Shown here one piece after another: positions 48,374-56,796 of a stretch of DNA of 64,000 nucleotides (the first letter of the stretch is position 1; each line of letters begins with the position of its first letter). The notes beneath the pieces are model-generated. The model searched no databases, was not told the DNA's origin, and was given only the letters and a program-made list of their open reading frames with translations. Position numbers and translations under genes: made by a program. The stretch spans positions 1,984,001-2,048,000 of the forward strand of contig CM074130.1 in the NCBI GenBank assembly GCA_037178625.1, read 5' to 3'. Source of the DNA: Skeletonema tropicum. Taxonomy: Eukaryota; Bacillariophyta; Thalassiosirophyceae; Thalassiosirales; Thalassiosiraceae.

Positions 48374-49633
48374 ATGCCGATACTATTAGTAGCCGCCCTG
48401 GTCGGGACTTTGTCCAATCATCACCATGCAGAGGCCTTTTCTCTTCAAATGAATGCCAAAAGTAGCAGCAGCGATGGTATCCCACCTCCATTTCGAGCAG
48501 TGGCAAGCCAGCCGCCATCAACGTCAACTCTCGGATTTCAGCCGCCCCCAAAATCAGTGCTTTCACTCCGCCTCGCTTCAACTGCAACCGATGTAGCTCA
48601 CACATCATCAACGTCATCCGAAACGAAGCAGGGCACGCTAGGTCTGCTCACCTTCGATCTCGATGACAGTCTCTATCCAATCGAACCGGTTCTCAACGAC
48701 GCCAACAACGCCTTTGTCCAAAAGATGGCCCAGTACGGATACTTCATCAACCCCCAAGATATTGTCGAGACTGGAAAACGCATTCGGGAATCTGCAGGCA
48801 AGATTGGCGTGGCCATGTCACATACCGAAGTGCGCATGGAAGCCATCCGATCGGAAATGGAGCGCAACATGTTACAAAAGAAGCTTGTCGAGTGTGCAGA
48901 GGATTGGGCGACTGATGTGAAAGACCTCACCGCACCGCTCAAGGCTAGTGCGGAGAAATGGGCCAAGGGTGCGGTAGCGGAGAGTGTTGTGGAGAGTATC
49001 TACTCTGCTTGGGAGAGAGAACGCCACCACTCGGCAGAGAGGCATTTATATCCCGAGATTATTACAGCATTACAGCAAATTCGGGAGGAGCATCCCAATG
49101 TCGTTATTGGCGCCGTCACGGATGGAAAGGCCAATCCTATGCTCATGGTCTTTAGTCTCGCTCCATACTTTGATTTTTGCATGAGTTGGGAGGACGATGC
49201 AGCGGGACGTACTGAATTCTACAAGGAGCTTGGAAATGTCGACGGGAATGCGGATCTGCAGTGGATCTACAAGGCGGCTGTTGAAAAGGGGAAAGAAATA
49301 GCTGACAATAAGAAAGAATTGAAAAAAGACGTCGATGCAGATGACGCACCGCCAGTCTGGGTACATGTCGGTGATGACTTGGCTTATGATGTTGGTGGTT
49401 CTGCATCTTGTGGAGCGAAAACTATCCTCCTGGATTTAGATGAAGAGTATCATCAGACTGCAAAATTGAGATTTCCTCCATACAATAACATCCCTGCCTG
49501 GAACACTGCGTCTAGTGACGAGATTGCTCACAGAAAGGCGATGAATGATGAGGCCGAAAGCATGGTTGATAAGAGAGTATCGAGGTTATCGATGCTTCCT
49601 GATGCAATCAATGAGATTTTGAACAATGAATGA
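48374..49633 (+). CDS. Plastid-targeted HAD-like hydrolase, intronless paralogue
   Basis: 419 aa. The leader PILLVAALVGTLSNHHHAEA|FSL gives an A|F junction. Motif I is LLTFDLDDSLYPIEPVL (about 92-108), with Ser replacing the usual Thr after DxD. Motif II is IGAVTDGKANPM. Motif IV is WVHVGDDLAYDVGGSASCGA. It is about half identical to the three-exon gene across the promoter, apparently an inverted duplication with intron loss on this side or gain on the other. Conserved blocks such as ERERHHSAERHLYPE and LAPYFDFCMSWEDDAAGRTE suggest a specific subfamily. Substrate unknown. Confidence 0.85.
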   Translation: MPILLVAALVGTLSNHHHAEAFSLQMNAKSSSSDGIPPPFRAVASQPPSTSTLGFQPPPKSVLSLRLASTATDVAHTSSTSSETKQGTLGLLTFDLDDSLYPIEPVLNDANNAFVQKMAQYGYFINPQDIVETGKRIRESAGKIGVAMSHTEVRMEAIRSEMERNMLQKKLVECAEDWATDVKDLTAPLKASAEKWAKGAVAESVVESIYSAWERERHHSAERHLYPEIITALQQIREEHPNVVIGAVTDGKANPMLMVFSLAPYFDFCMSWEDDAAGRTEFYKELGNVDGNADLQWIYKAAVEKGKEIADNKKELKKDVDADDAPPVWVHVGDDLAYDVGGSASCGAKTILLDLDEEYHQTAKLRFPPYNNIPAWNTASSDEIAHRKAMNDEAESMVDKRVSRLSMLPDAINEILNNE

Positions 49634-49776
49634 GAAGAATGGTGAACATTTTTTTCTGTTGTTGATTAGTTCGGTTTGTGTATAGTAGATTAGACGGAGA
49701 AAAAGTACAGCCAGAATAATATAATGATTAAATAGAATCTCTGTCAGTAAGGAAGAAACAAGGACCTCCTCATTCA

Positions 49777-50418
49777 TCACTCGCTCTCCTTTTGAAATTT
49801 CAATGCTGCTCCATTCACGCAATACCTTGGCATTCTCGAGAAGGATGAATTAATGTCATTTTTGACTTTGTAACCAATTTGAGGATCCGTTTCCGGCACG
49901 GAAGCCAACTCCATTGCATTGAGAGAACCTCTCTGTGGCCCATCTGGGAACACATGCCCTAAATGGCCTTTGCATTTTTTGCACCTACATTCAATTCTTC
50001 CGTCCCATTCTTTTTTCAATTCAACACGGTTAGATGATATGGTTTTCCAAAATGACGGCCATCCACTACCCGAATCAAACTTTCCACTAGAAGAAAACAA
50101 CGAAGTACCACAACTTGCACATTTATATGTGCCTGTAGCTTTTTGGTAGTTGAGTGGAGAGGTCCAAGCAGGTTCAGTGAAGCCAAGTCTTAGCACTGCT
50201 AGAGACAATGGATTCCAAGTTCCAGAGCCCGCATTATCAGCATTATTTGTTGAATCATCGAGTCCATTTCTTTTCGTAATATCAGGCTCAGATTCATTCT
50301 GCCCTTCTGCCAATGAAAGGGAAGATTGTCTTGGTGATGATGAGCGGCATGCTGCGAAAGCTGAGCATTCACCGTTCATTGCGGCACATAATAACAGACC
50401 TGTCAGCAGTGATCTCAT
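49777..50418 (-). CDS. msrB: Plastid methionine-R-sulfoxide reductase MsrB
   Basis: 213 aa, single exon. The leader RSLLTGLLLCAAMNGECSA|FAA is plastid-type. The MsrB domain spans about 70-208: GTYKCASCGTSLFSSSGKFD with the first zinc CxxC, GSGWPSFWK, ECRCKKCKGHLGHVFPDGP with the second CxxC, and RYCVNGAALKF with the catalytic Cys near the C-terminus. It reduces methionine-R-sulfoxide in oxidised plastid proteins. It is convergent with the HAD gene. Confidence 0.94.
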   Translation of the reverse strand: MRSLLTGLLLCAAMNGECSAFAACRSSSPRQSSLSLAEGQNESEPDITKRNGLDDSTNNADNAGSGTWNPLSLAVLRLGFTEPAWTSPLNYQKATGTYKCASCGTSLFSSSGKFDSGSGWPSFWKTISSNRVELKKEWDGRIECRCKKCKGHLGHVFPDGPQRGSLNAMELASVPETDPQIGYKVKNDINSSFSRMPRYCVNGAALKFQKESE

Positions 50419-50676
50419 GTTTTAGTTGTCAATAAATACTCAAGTTACTACTTTAGTGGAGTGAAAGAGTGGATGGAAGAATTGTACTATGGAAGCGTGT
50501 GAGTTGTGAGTGTGAGCAAGCGAGCACGCAAAAGATAGAATGGAAGAGGAAACGGGAGAAGAGTACATCTACATAGAGGTAATCGAGCGACACATCCCTG
50601 AAGCAGATTATGGCTGATTTTTTTACACACTATTCATACTTCTTTTTATGCTACCACTGCATTGTACTCCTACTCC

Positions 50677-52347
50677 TTAGTATCCATTCTTACTACTCAA
50701 GAGAGGGGCGCTCAACCCAGAGTCGACGAGTTCTGGACGTTTGACGGGATATAGCGCAGCCCTGAATGTGATCATTGTCATAGCACAGATACAGAGAGCG
50801 AAACACGAACCGTAGAGCCATGTGAACCCGTCTACAGCTTCCGTACATGTCGCATCATAAACTAAAGAAGTGTAGATCGGATTGATGTTTTGACAAGAAA
50901 CGATTCCCTTAAAGCTGCTCAATAACTTCACAAGTTCTTGCGATAATCCGGAAATCAGCTGGACGCCTTTTTGGAGAGCAATGGCTCCGGCCTTGTCGAG
51001 ACCGCAGTCAGCTGCCAAATTGTCAACGCTCTCACTTGCAATTTTGTCAGCAAGATCGTTTGCATGAATTAGCATTGTTTTTACCATTGCGGTTAATTTG
51101 GCGATATCATTCATAGCTTGCGGAACGACAGCACATCCAGACACGTAAAAGATTAGGATGGCAAAAATCACTGAGTCAAACTTGTCCATGTACTGGTTGA
51201 GAAACGCCATCACAATATCGTCCGGTTTGTAGCAGAAGTCGCTACCTGCCAGAGAAAAGACAAGGAACACAGTTGCAAAAATCCATGATGAAACCAGCAG
51301 CAAGACGAAAATCGGCCAGATGAGTGAGCAAGTCACACATTTCGTGAAGCAGTTTGAAATGTCTTTGGCAGAAAAGACAGTGACTGCCAACATGATGCAA
51401 ATAAGCACATCAATTACGATGCTAATCAAGATCAAGGCGTAGAAAAACCCACTTGCTGTTTCAAGATCATTGCTCACTCCTCTTGCCGTGTTAGCCACAG
51501 TCATTAGGTCAGTACTGAAACTCTTGAGAGACTCGTCCACCGCTAAACTGATCTCATTGATATTTGATATCAGCAGTTTTCCTGCTTCTCTGATCTCGTT
51601 TGAGACTTGACTCGGTCCCTGGCAAAGTCCTGCACCTGTGTCCGACATCGTTTCATTAAGAGCTGATAAAAGATCATGCTTCGCATTCAGCACCGATAGT
51701 GTAAGGTTCGTACTTTCGACAGCAGTGCTTTCTACTATGAGGAGGCTATTTTGAACATCTTTCAAACTGTTTTGAAATGCTGTTACGCCCAGTGAATAGA
51801 ATAAGATGCCAGCTATCATAACGCATATCCCGCTTATAAAGAAAACGACCCTCACCATTAAAGCCTTCCTGTTGAATTTATTGTCGATTTCAGATACCGA
51901 GAAGTTTTCTGGACCAGAGCTGGCATTATGGTGCCCAACAGGCTGAGTCGAGAAATTTTCATCTTCTTCCGTCAAACAATCTTCAATGGGGTGTAGAGAT
52001 GGCTGCAATTCGGGGCATTCCAGTCTTCCTGCGAGGAAGCCTACCCTTTTCTTTCCCGCACACTTGAAACTCATTATAACAATAAGCCAGAGTAAAGCAA
52101 TACCCAATATAATCATTGATGCCGATGTAACGCCGACGATGTAATCAGTGGCCACATCATTACTACCCCGTGGTTCCAAAATGAGTGCTTCGAGATCGTT
52201 GGTGTGGCCAAAACGGAAAGAATGATGTTGTTGTTGGACATTAGCAGTTGGAACATACTCTTCAGGTTGGAATGCTGTTTCGTTAGCTTCATAAGAGGTG
52301 ATGGATCCTATCACTGGCTGCTGCTGCTGATAATAGTTATTATTCAT
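50677..52347 (-). CDS. Multi-pass membrane protein of tweety-like architecture
   Basis: 556 aa, single exon. It has a Gln/Tyr-rich cytosolic start. Hydrophobic segments lie at about residues 70-93, 167-192, 292-318, 333-360 and 522-546, with a weaker one near 390-408. Two large loops (about 195-290 and 410-520) contain paired Cys and N-glycosylation-like NxT sites (ESTNLTLS, ALNETMSD). This layout resembles tweety or prominin-type proteins, but sequence similarity is not strong enough to name it. There is no cleavable signal or plastid leader. The C-terminal dileucine-like APLLSSKNGY could be a sorting signal (inference). Confidence 0.7.
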   Translation of the reverse strand: MNNNYYQQQQPVIGSITSYEANETAFQPEEYVPTANVQQQHHSFRFGHTNDLEALILEPRGSNDVATDYIVGVTSASMIILGIALLWLIVIMSFKCAGKKRVGFLAGRLECPELQPSLHPIEDCLTEEDENFSTQPVGHHNASSGPENFSVSEIDNKFNRKALMVRVVFFISGICVMIAGILFYSLGVTAFQNSLKDVQNSLLIVESTAVESTNLTLSVLNAKHDLLSALNETMSDTGAGLCQGPSQVSNEIREAGKLLISNINEISLAVDESLKSFSTDLMTVANTARGVSNDLETASGFFYALILISIVIDVLICIMLAVTVFSAKDISNCFTKCVTCSLIWPIFVLLLVSSWIFATVFLVFSLAGSDFCYKPDDIVMAFLNQYMDKFDSVIFAILIFYVSGCAVVPQAMNDIAKLTAMVKTMLIHANDLADKIASESVDNLAADCGLDKAGAIALQKGVQLISGLSQELVKLLSSFKGIVSCQNINPIYTSLVYDATCTEAVDGFTWLYGSCFALCICAMTMITFRAALYPVKRPELVDSGLSAPLLSSKNGY

Positions 52348-53685
52348 AGTTGCATTTATTGTATTTGGTATTATTGCCTTTCACCATGAAGATTGAAGAT
52401 GCAAGATGCATGAACTATGTACACTAATAAAAGTATTGTTCGTGCTTGGCTTGTGCTTTATGTCAAGATCGCTGATCTCTGCATGGCTAGCTAGATAAGT
52501 AAGTACCGAGTATATAATGTAGCGAGCTCAGTACCAACTTTTGGTAGTTCGCTTTTGGGGCTGCGCCCACGTTGGCCCAACAACAGTGGAAAATCGGGTA
52601 AGATCAGCTCAAAATAGGGAAAACCTTATATGGAGGTGGTTTTTGTACTGGGACTCCTCAATTTCTGGGACCCACACAAACCAACAATCTGGACACACAC
52701 CACGCCGTAGGCATAGGGCTGGACTCGGGAGGGGGTCTATTAGGGTGTTATTATGGTGTAGTAATTGTTTTACATGATGCCAAAGGCGTAGGGCTGGATT
52801 ATACAGGGAGGGTTGGGTTAGGATTGGTTTTCGGCAGCCAAAAAAAATTAGGGTTAACCCTAACAAAAAGCAAAAAAAATCTCAGAGACAAATCACCTAA
52901 TAAAATTTTCCAGGAGGGTTCACATCCACGGAGTCCCAATACAAAAACCACCTCCATATAAAATTTCAAAATGACCCAACATCTCCGTGAAACCAGGTGA
53001 AACCTCTCCCCACAGACTATGTTGTGGGCACGCCCCCATTCCCGCTCTCCCTGTAGGCCTTTGCGAGCCTTTGCGGTCTCTACATCATTAATTAAGTAGT
53101 ACAATAAGAAGGTAAAATCATATTGTAGCAAGTAGCAAAAGAAGACAAAGGCGTCGTTTCATTTCGAAAACATTGGCGTGCAGAAAGGAATCATCCGAAC
53201 GAGGCAAATAGGTTTCTGCATTGCTTGCAACTTCCAGCTTGATCAACGCATCCCAAGCTGGGAATCCTACTTTTTGAAACAATAATGAAGGAGACAGAGG
53301 AAGTGAAGCAAGGCATGCTCTTGCCTCGTGCAGGAAACTCAAGCTGAAGTTGGATAATTACTGAGTTTGTGGATTCGATGGAGATGGTGCATGAACCTCT
53401 TCTACCATAAGAGCGATCAGCGTCTTTAGCATGAAGTTGGTCTGTTTCGAGCTGCTCTATACCCTGCAAACCCAGGTCTAGAAGCCCCGATATTCTCAAT
53501 TCTATCCAAGTTCAAGTGGATCACTCCGACATTGCAGGTAATTTCTTCGAAAGTTTCCAAACAGTTTTTTATTCTTAGCTCTATTATCTCTTCAAGCACG
53601 GGAAGGAGTCGTTTAAAGGTGATATGTACACTATGTTCAATGTAGTAGGTTTTGCGTTTTAAGTTGCTGACCGAGAGCCAAAGGG
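52348..53685. other. Intergenic region with a small inverted-repeat element
   Basis: 1.3 kb. It includes the inverted repeat at 52626-52961. Within its spacer, the phrase gtagg...agggctgga recurs about 85 bp apart (52705 and 52790). Minus-strand open frames near 53118-53500 lack support. Confidence 0.5.
52626..52961. repeat. Inverted repeat pair, MITE-like
   Basis: ttatatggaggtggtttttg... to ggactcc (52626-52657) is matched inverted at 52930-52961 with one visible mismatch, and weaker similarity extends outward. A 272-bp non-coding spacer separates the arms. Possibly a short non-autonomous transposon. Confidence 0.6.
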
Positions 53686-54295
53686 TTACAATTCAAGCTC
53701 GAAGATACCGCTATCTATATCGTGTGTAGCCTCGGTAGAGCCATCAGTATGCGATGTTAAACAAGAGAGGGATGACGTAGAAGTATTCGTTCTTAGACTT
53801 TCAATCTCACTTGAAGTTGAGGAAGTGAAGCTGAGCCTGTGGCTTGATGGTTCTCTTTCAGGGAAGGAACGGGGTTGAGATTGGTCGTCGTCAATAAGGT
53901 CATCATCATCGATGGTTCCGCGCCTAGAAAGACTCCTGAAGTCTTGCATCTTGGTGTTCATGATGTTCTCCAACGAAGAACTTGTTTTGGGATGGCACAT
54001 GCCCGTCTCATCGCAACGCCTCAGTATACCAATCACTGAAATAGCAGAAAGCGAAGGGCATTAGTTAGATTATTTATACCAGACACAAGGAGATAATTAG
54101 CTGTTGATGTGGATGCAGAACATGAGCTAACTTACGTATTCTTTCATACATTTTGCCGTCTTGGTAATCAGCAAGAAGTTGGTCTTGAGCAAGCTGAAGT
54201 TCCGAGTGGGTTCGAGGAATATGAGAAGTCGGCAGAGGAATAGGCGCCGCAGCTTCTTTCTGTCGTGTAGCGTTTATGCTCTTCTTCGTCATCAT
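53686..54295 (-). CDS. Small Ser-rich hypothetical protein, two exons
   Basis: Model complement(join(53686..54035, 54136..54295)), 169 aa. Donor GTAAGT and acceptor TTTCAG join phases 1+2 to give MYERILIGILRRCDETG. The start is the first ATG of an ATG-ATG pair; the frame above opens only with TTG. A short predicted helix (SELQLAQDQLLADYQDGKMY) is followed by a Ser/Thr/Asp-rich, probably phosphorylated, disordered tail. No family is recognised. Confidence 0.58.
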
Positions 54296-55412
54296 GGGGG
54301 GCGTGAACTTGCTGGTTGTTTGTGTTGCGTTCTTAAAACCCAACTTGACTTTTTATGGTGAACTATTCACGAAGGTACATAATACTTGAATCGATGAAGG
54401 CTGCATGGCGGATCGTTGGTGCCAAAGATTTGTTGAGAATTGGGTAAAAAATGCCTCAAAACAGCTGGTTTTCCACGTCAGACATTTTGAAAACCCAGTC
54501 AGACGTTTTTGAAAACCCAGTCAGCAATACTCCACCCCAAATTCAAAAGTAAAAAATTTTGTGAGAAAAATAATTAGATTAGCAACAGGCACAATAACAA
54601 AAGAAAGTATATTATTCGCAGGACTACTAATTCGGCGAGTCAGAACGGAGTACTCGGATCGAGGCAATGTGGCAGCCAACAACTTCAATGTTCCCTTTGA
54701 ATTGTTTCTCCGAGGGCATGCATCCGCTCCAGGGTTCCAGACCTAACAGGGACAATACGTAGTACCTAATTAATAGATTGATTCAATCTAGCCAAGCGAA
54801 TGCAATGTTCTCTACAAATTTACTCCGATCCGCGAACAAAAGCATATTCCTAATCCTATCAGCATCTAGAACACTTTCGATCGGTTCTACTTCTTAGTAC
54901 CGTTTAGATATTGTAGCGAGAAGCATTAAACTTCATTAGCCCACTGCGACTTACAATATTTATTCCTCGCTCTACGTAAACGCAGAAGTTCAAGCGGCTT
55001 TCAACGAGTACCATGGTGTGGTGGTGGGCGGGCACGCACGCACCTCAACGCACATGATGTTGTAAACAAAAAATATCGTACTTACTCAACAACCTTCCTC
55101 AATCACCACTCAAACCAACAGGGCGGTCTCAGCTTTGATGGAATGTGTCTGATTTGTGATTTGGTCTTTGAGCGAGAGTCTCGTGCTGAAAACGAACCGA
55201 AAAGTCCCTCGCTATCAAGTTGTTCCCACGACTGTACTCACACGCATCAAGCGGTAGAAGTTTCTGGTCACCATATAATATAGGAGTATTATGTTGCAGC
55301 TGAGAGGACACATTGGAGGTTCTATTAGATCTAGGTGATATTACTTCTCATTAGATGTGGAGCATGAATGAACTAAAAAGAGTTACGTCTCATACTTCTT
55401 TTAATTCAATTT
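54296..55412. other. Intergenic with a short tandem duplication
   Basis: 1.1 kb with no supported gene. Near 54480-54528 the unit gaaaacccagtcaga occurs twice in tandem. Confidence 0.45.
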
Positions 55413-56354
55413 TCACAAGTAACTAAATTGATCTCCAACCTTGCTTGTAATGCTTCTATTTATCAATGTCAGATAGGAATTCATCGCCTTTACCAAATAC
55501 CCATAACATATCTCAGCGTCCTTCTGGTCTCCCTTCTGCAAAGCACTCTTGTAATCACCAATTCTCAAAAACATTTCATTGATATACCAGCGAGCTAGCA
55601 TAAGTTCATTAGTCGTTCCAGTGTTCTCCGTGGCCAGAAATGAATTTGCCAACAGTCCCAAAGCTCTTAGCTGGTACGCTGGATCATCCGAGTCTGGCAC
55701 GTCGGAACCAGATGACATGCTTCCAATCTTCACTATTTGATCTTTGCTAGTCTGAACACGCCCATTGAACTTCTTTAATGCATCATATCGTAGCTGACTT
55801 GGAACAAATGGCATGGTTTTTGGAAATTCTGTGCTCCCCGCTTCAATCCACTGAGCAGCGGACCCAAATTTGTAGTAATTGTCCTGTGAAAACAGTACGT
55901 TGGAGTTATTCGGGGCACGAGAAGGCGACGCCTCACTGTTCCCATATGTCACATAGACAGGCCTGTCGAGGAGTGTGCCACCGGGAGCAAAATCGGCATT
56001 AGCGGGCAATGACGATGAAAGTAGGGTTGATAGAGTAGTCCCAATTACACCAATGGAGAGGATAGATCGTCTCGTGAATTCCTCTGATATAGGTTGGAGT
56101 TTACGTTTCACAACAACTTCCTGCTGTAAAAAAGACTCATCATCGTCAGATTTTCCCTCGAACCTGCCATCCAATCTATTGGCCCAGTGATATAACTTAG
56201 TTGATGAGAAGTCGATAGCAGCGGTTGTGATACGTTGTGAGGACGAACTAGGTACGAATGCAAATGCCGAGTTGGACAGCGAAAACACCGACATGAGACT
56301 AGCCACAAAAAAAGCTGCTGCCAACTTTCTCCCTCTTCTAGCTTCGCTTTTCAT
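55413..56354 (-). CDS. Thylakoid-lumen protein with tripartite (ER-plastid-Tat) leader
   Basis: 313 aa from ATG 56354. The frame above opens only with TTG. The first leader RKLAAAFFVASLMSVFSLSNSAFA|FVP gives plastid import. A second, FTRRSILSIGVIGTTLSTLL ... LPANA|DFA (about residues 93-125), has the twin Arg, hydrophobic core and AxA cleavage site of a Tat thylakoid signal. The mature domain (about 190 aa) is largely helical (ELMLARWYINEMFLRIGDYK, EICYGYLVKAMNSYLTLINR), in the manner of PsbQ-like extrinsic proteins. I cannot assign it to PsbQ by sequence. A photosystem- or lumen-associated role is inferred. Confidence 0.75.
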   Translation of the reverse strand: MKSEARRGRKLAAAFFVASLMSVFSLSNSAFAFVPSSSSQRITTAAIDFSSTKLYHWANRLDGRFEGKSDDDESFLQQEVVVKRKLQPISEEFTRRSILSIGVIGTTLSTLLSSSLPANADFAPGGTLLDRPVYVTYGNSEASPSRAPNNSNVLFSQDNYYKFGSAAQWIEAGSTEFPKTMPFVPSQLRYDALKKFNGRVQTSKDQIVKIGSMSSGSDVPDSDDPAYQLRALGLLANSFLATENTGTTNELMLARWYINEMFLRIGDYKSALQKGDQKDAEICYGYLVKAMNSYLTLINRSITSKVGDQFSYL

Positions 56355-56796
56355 TGTTGCTTTTTTGTGTTTCAATTTTTATAGTGATTTTTATAGTGGC
56401 CCAGGCCCAATGTTGATAGGATTAGGAGAGATGGCAGCCTTGGCTTGGTTCGCTGGTGGCTGGTTGCTGGTTGCTGGCAACTGGTAGCTGGCCTTTACCT
56501 CTACTCTCGCTCGGGCGGAGCGGAGGCGGAGGCAAAGCAAGAGCAAAAGAGTGACGTCAGCACGCAGCCGACCTTGTCCCGCCAGATTCACCCCGCCCTC
56601 ACTCCATCACCCATCCGCCATCCGCATCACCCATATGTACGCATCATGCCGCACGCACCGACGCGCCACACCCGCCAACCATCAAAAGCCCACTTTTACT
56701 TTTGCTTTTGTCAGTTTAGCTACTTCTACTTATGCCATCAAAAGTCTTATTATGTCACCCACAGCTCTACGACACGGGCTGCAGGGCAGCTGTAGT
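56355..56796. other. Divergent intergenic region
   Basis: About 440 bp between divergent plastid-protein genes. It includes ggctggttgctggttgctgg simple repeats (about 56453-56485). Promoters of both genes are expected here. Confidence 0.45.

Noticed and set aside
53118..53499. Overlapping minus-strand short frames
   Set aside because: No start context, splice support or recognisable domain.
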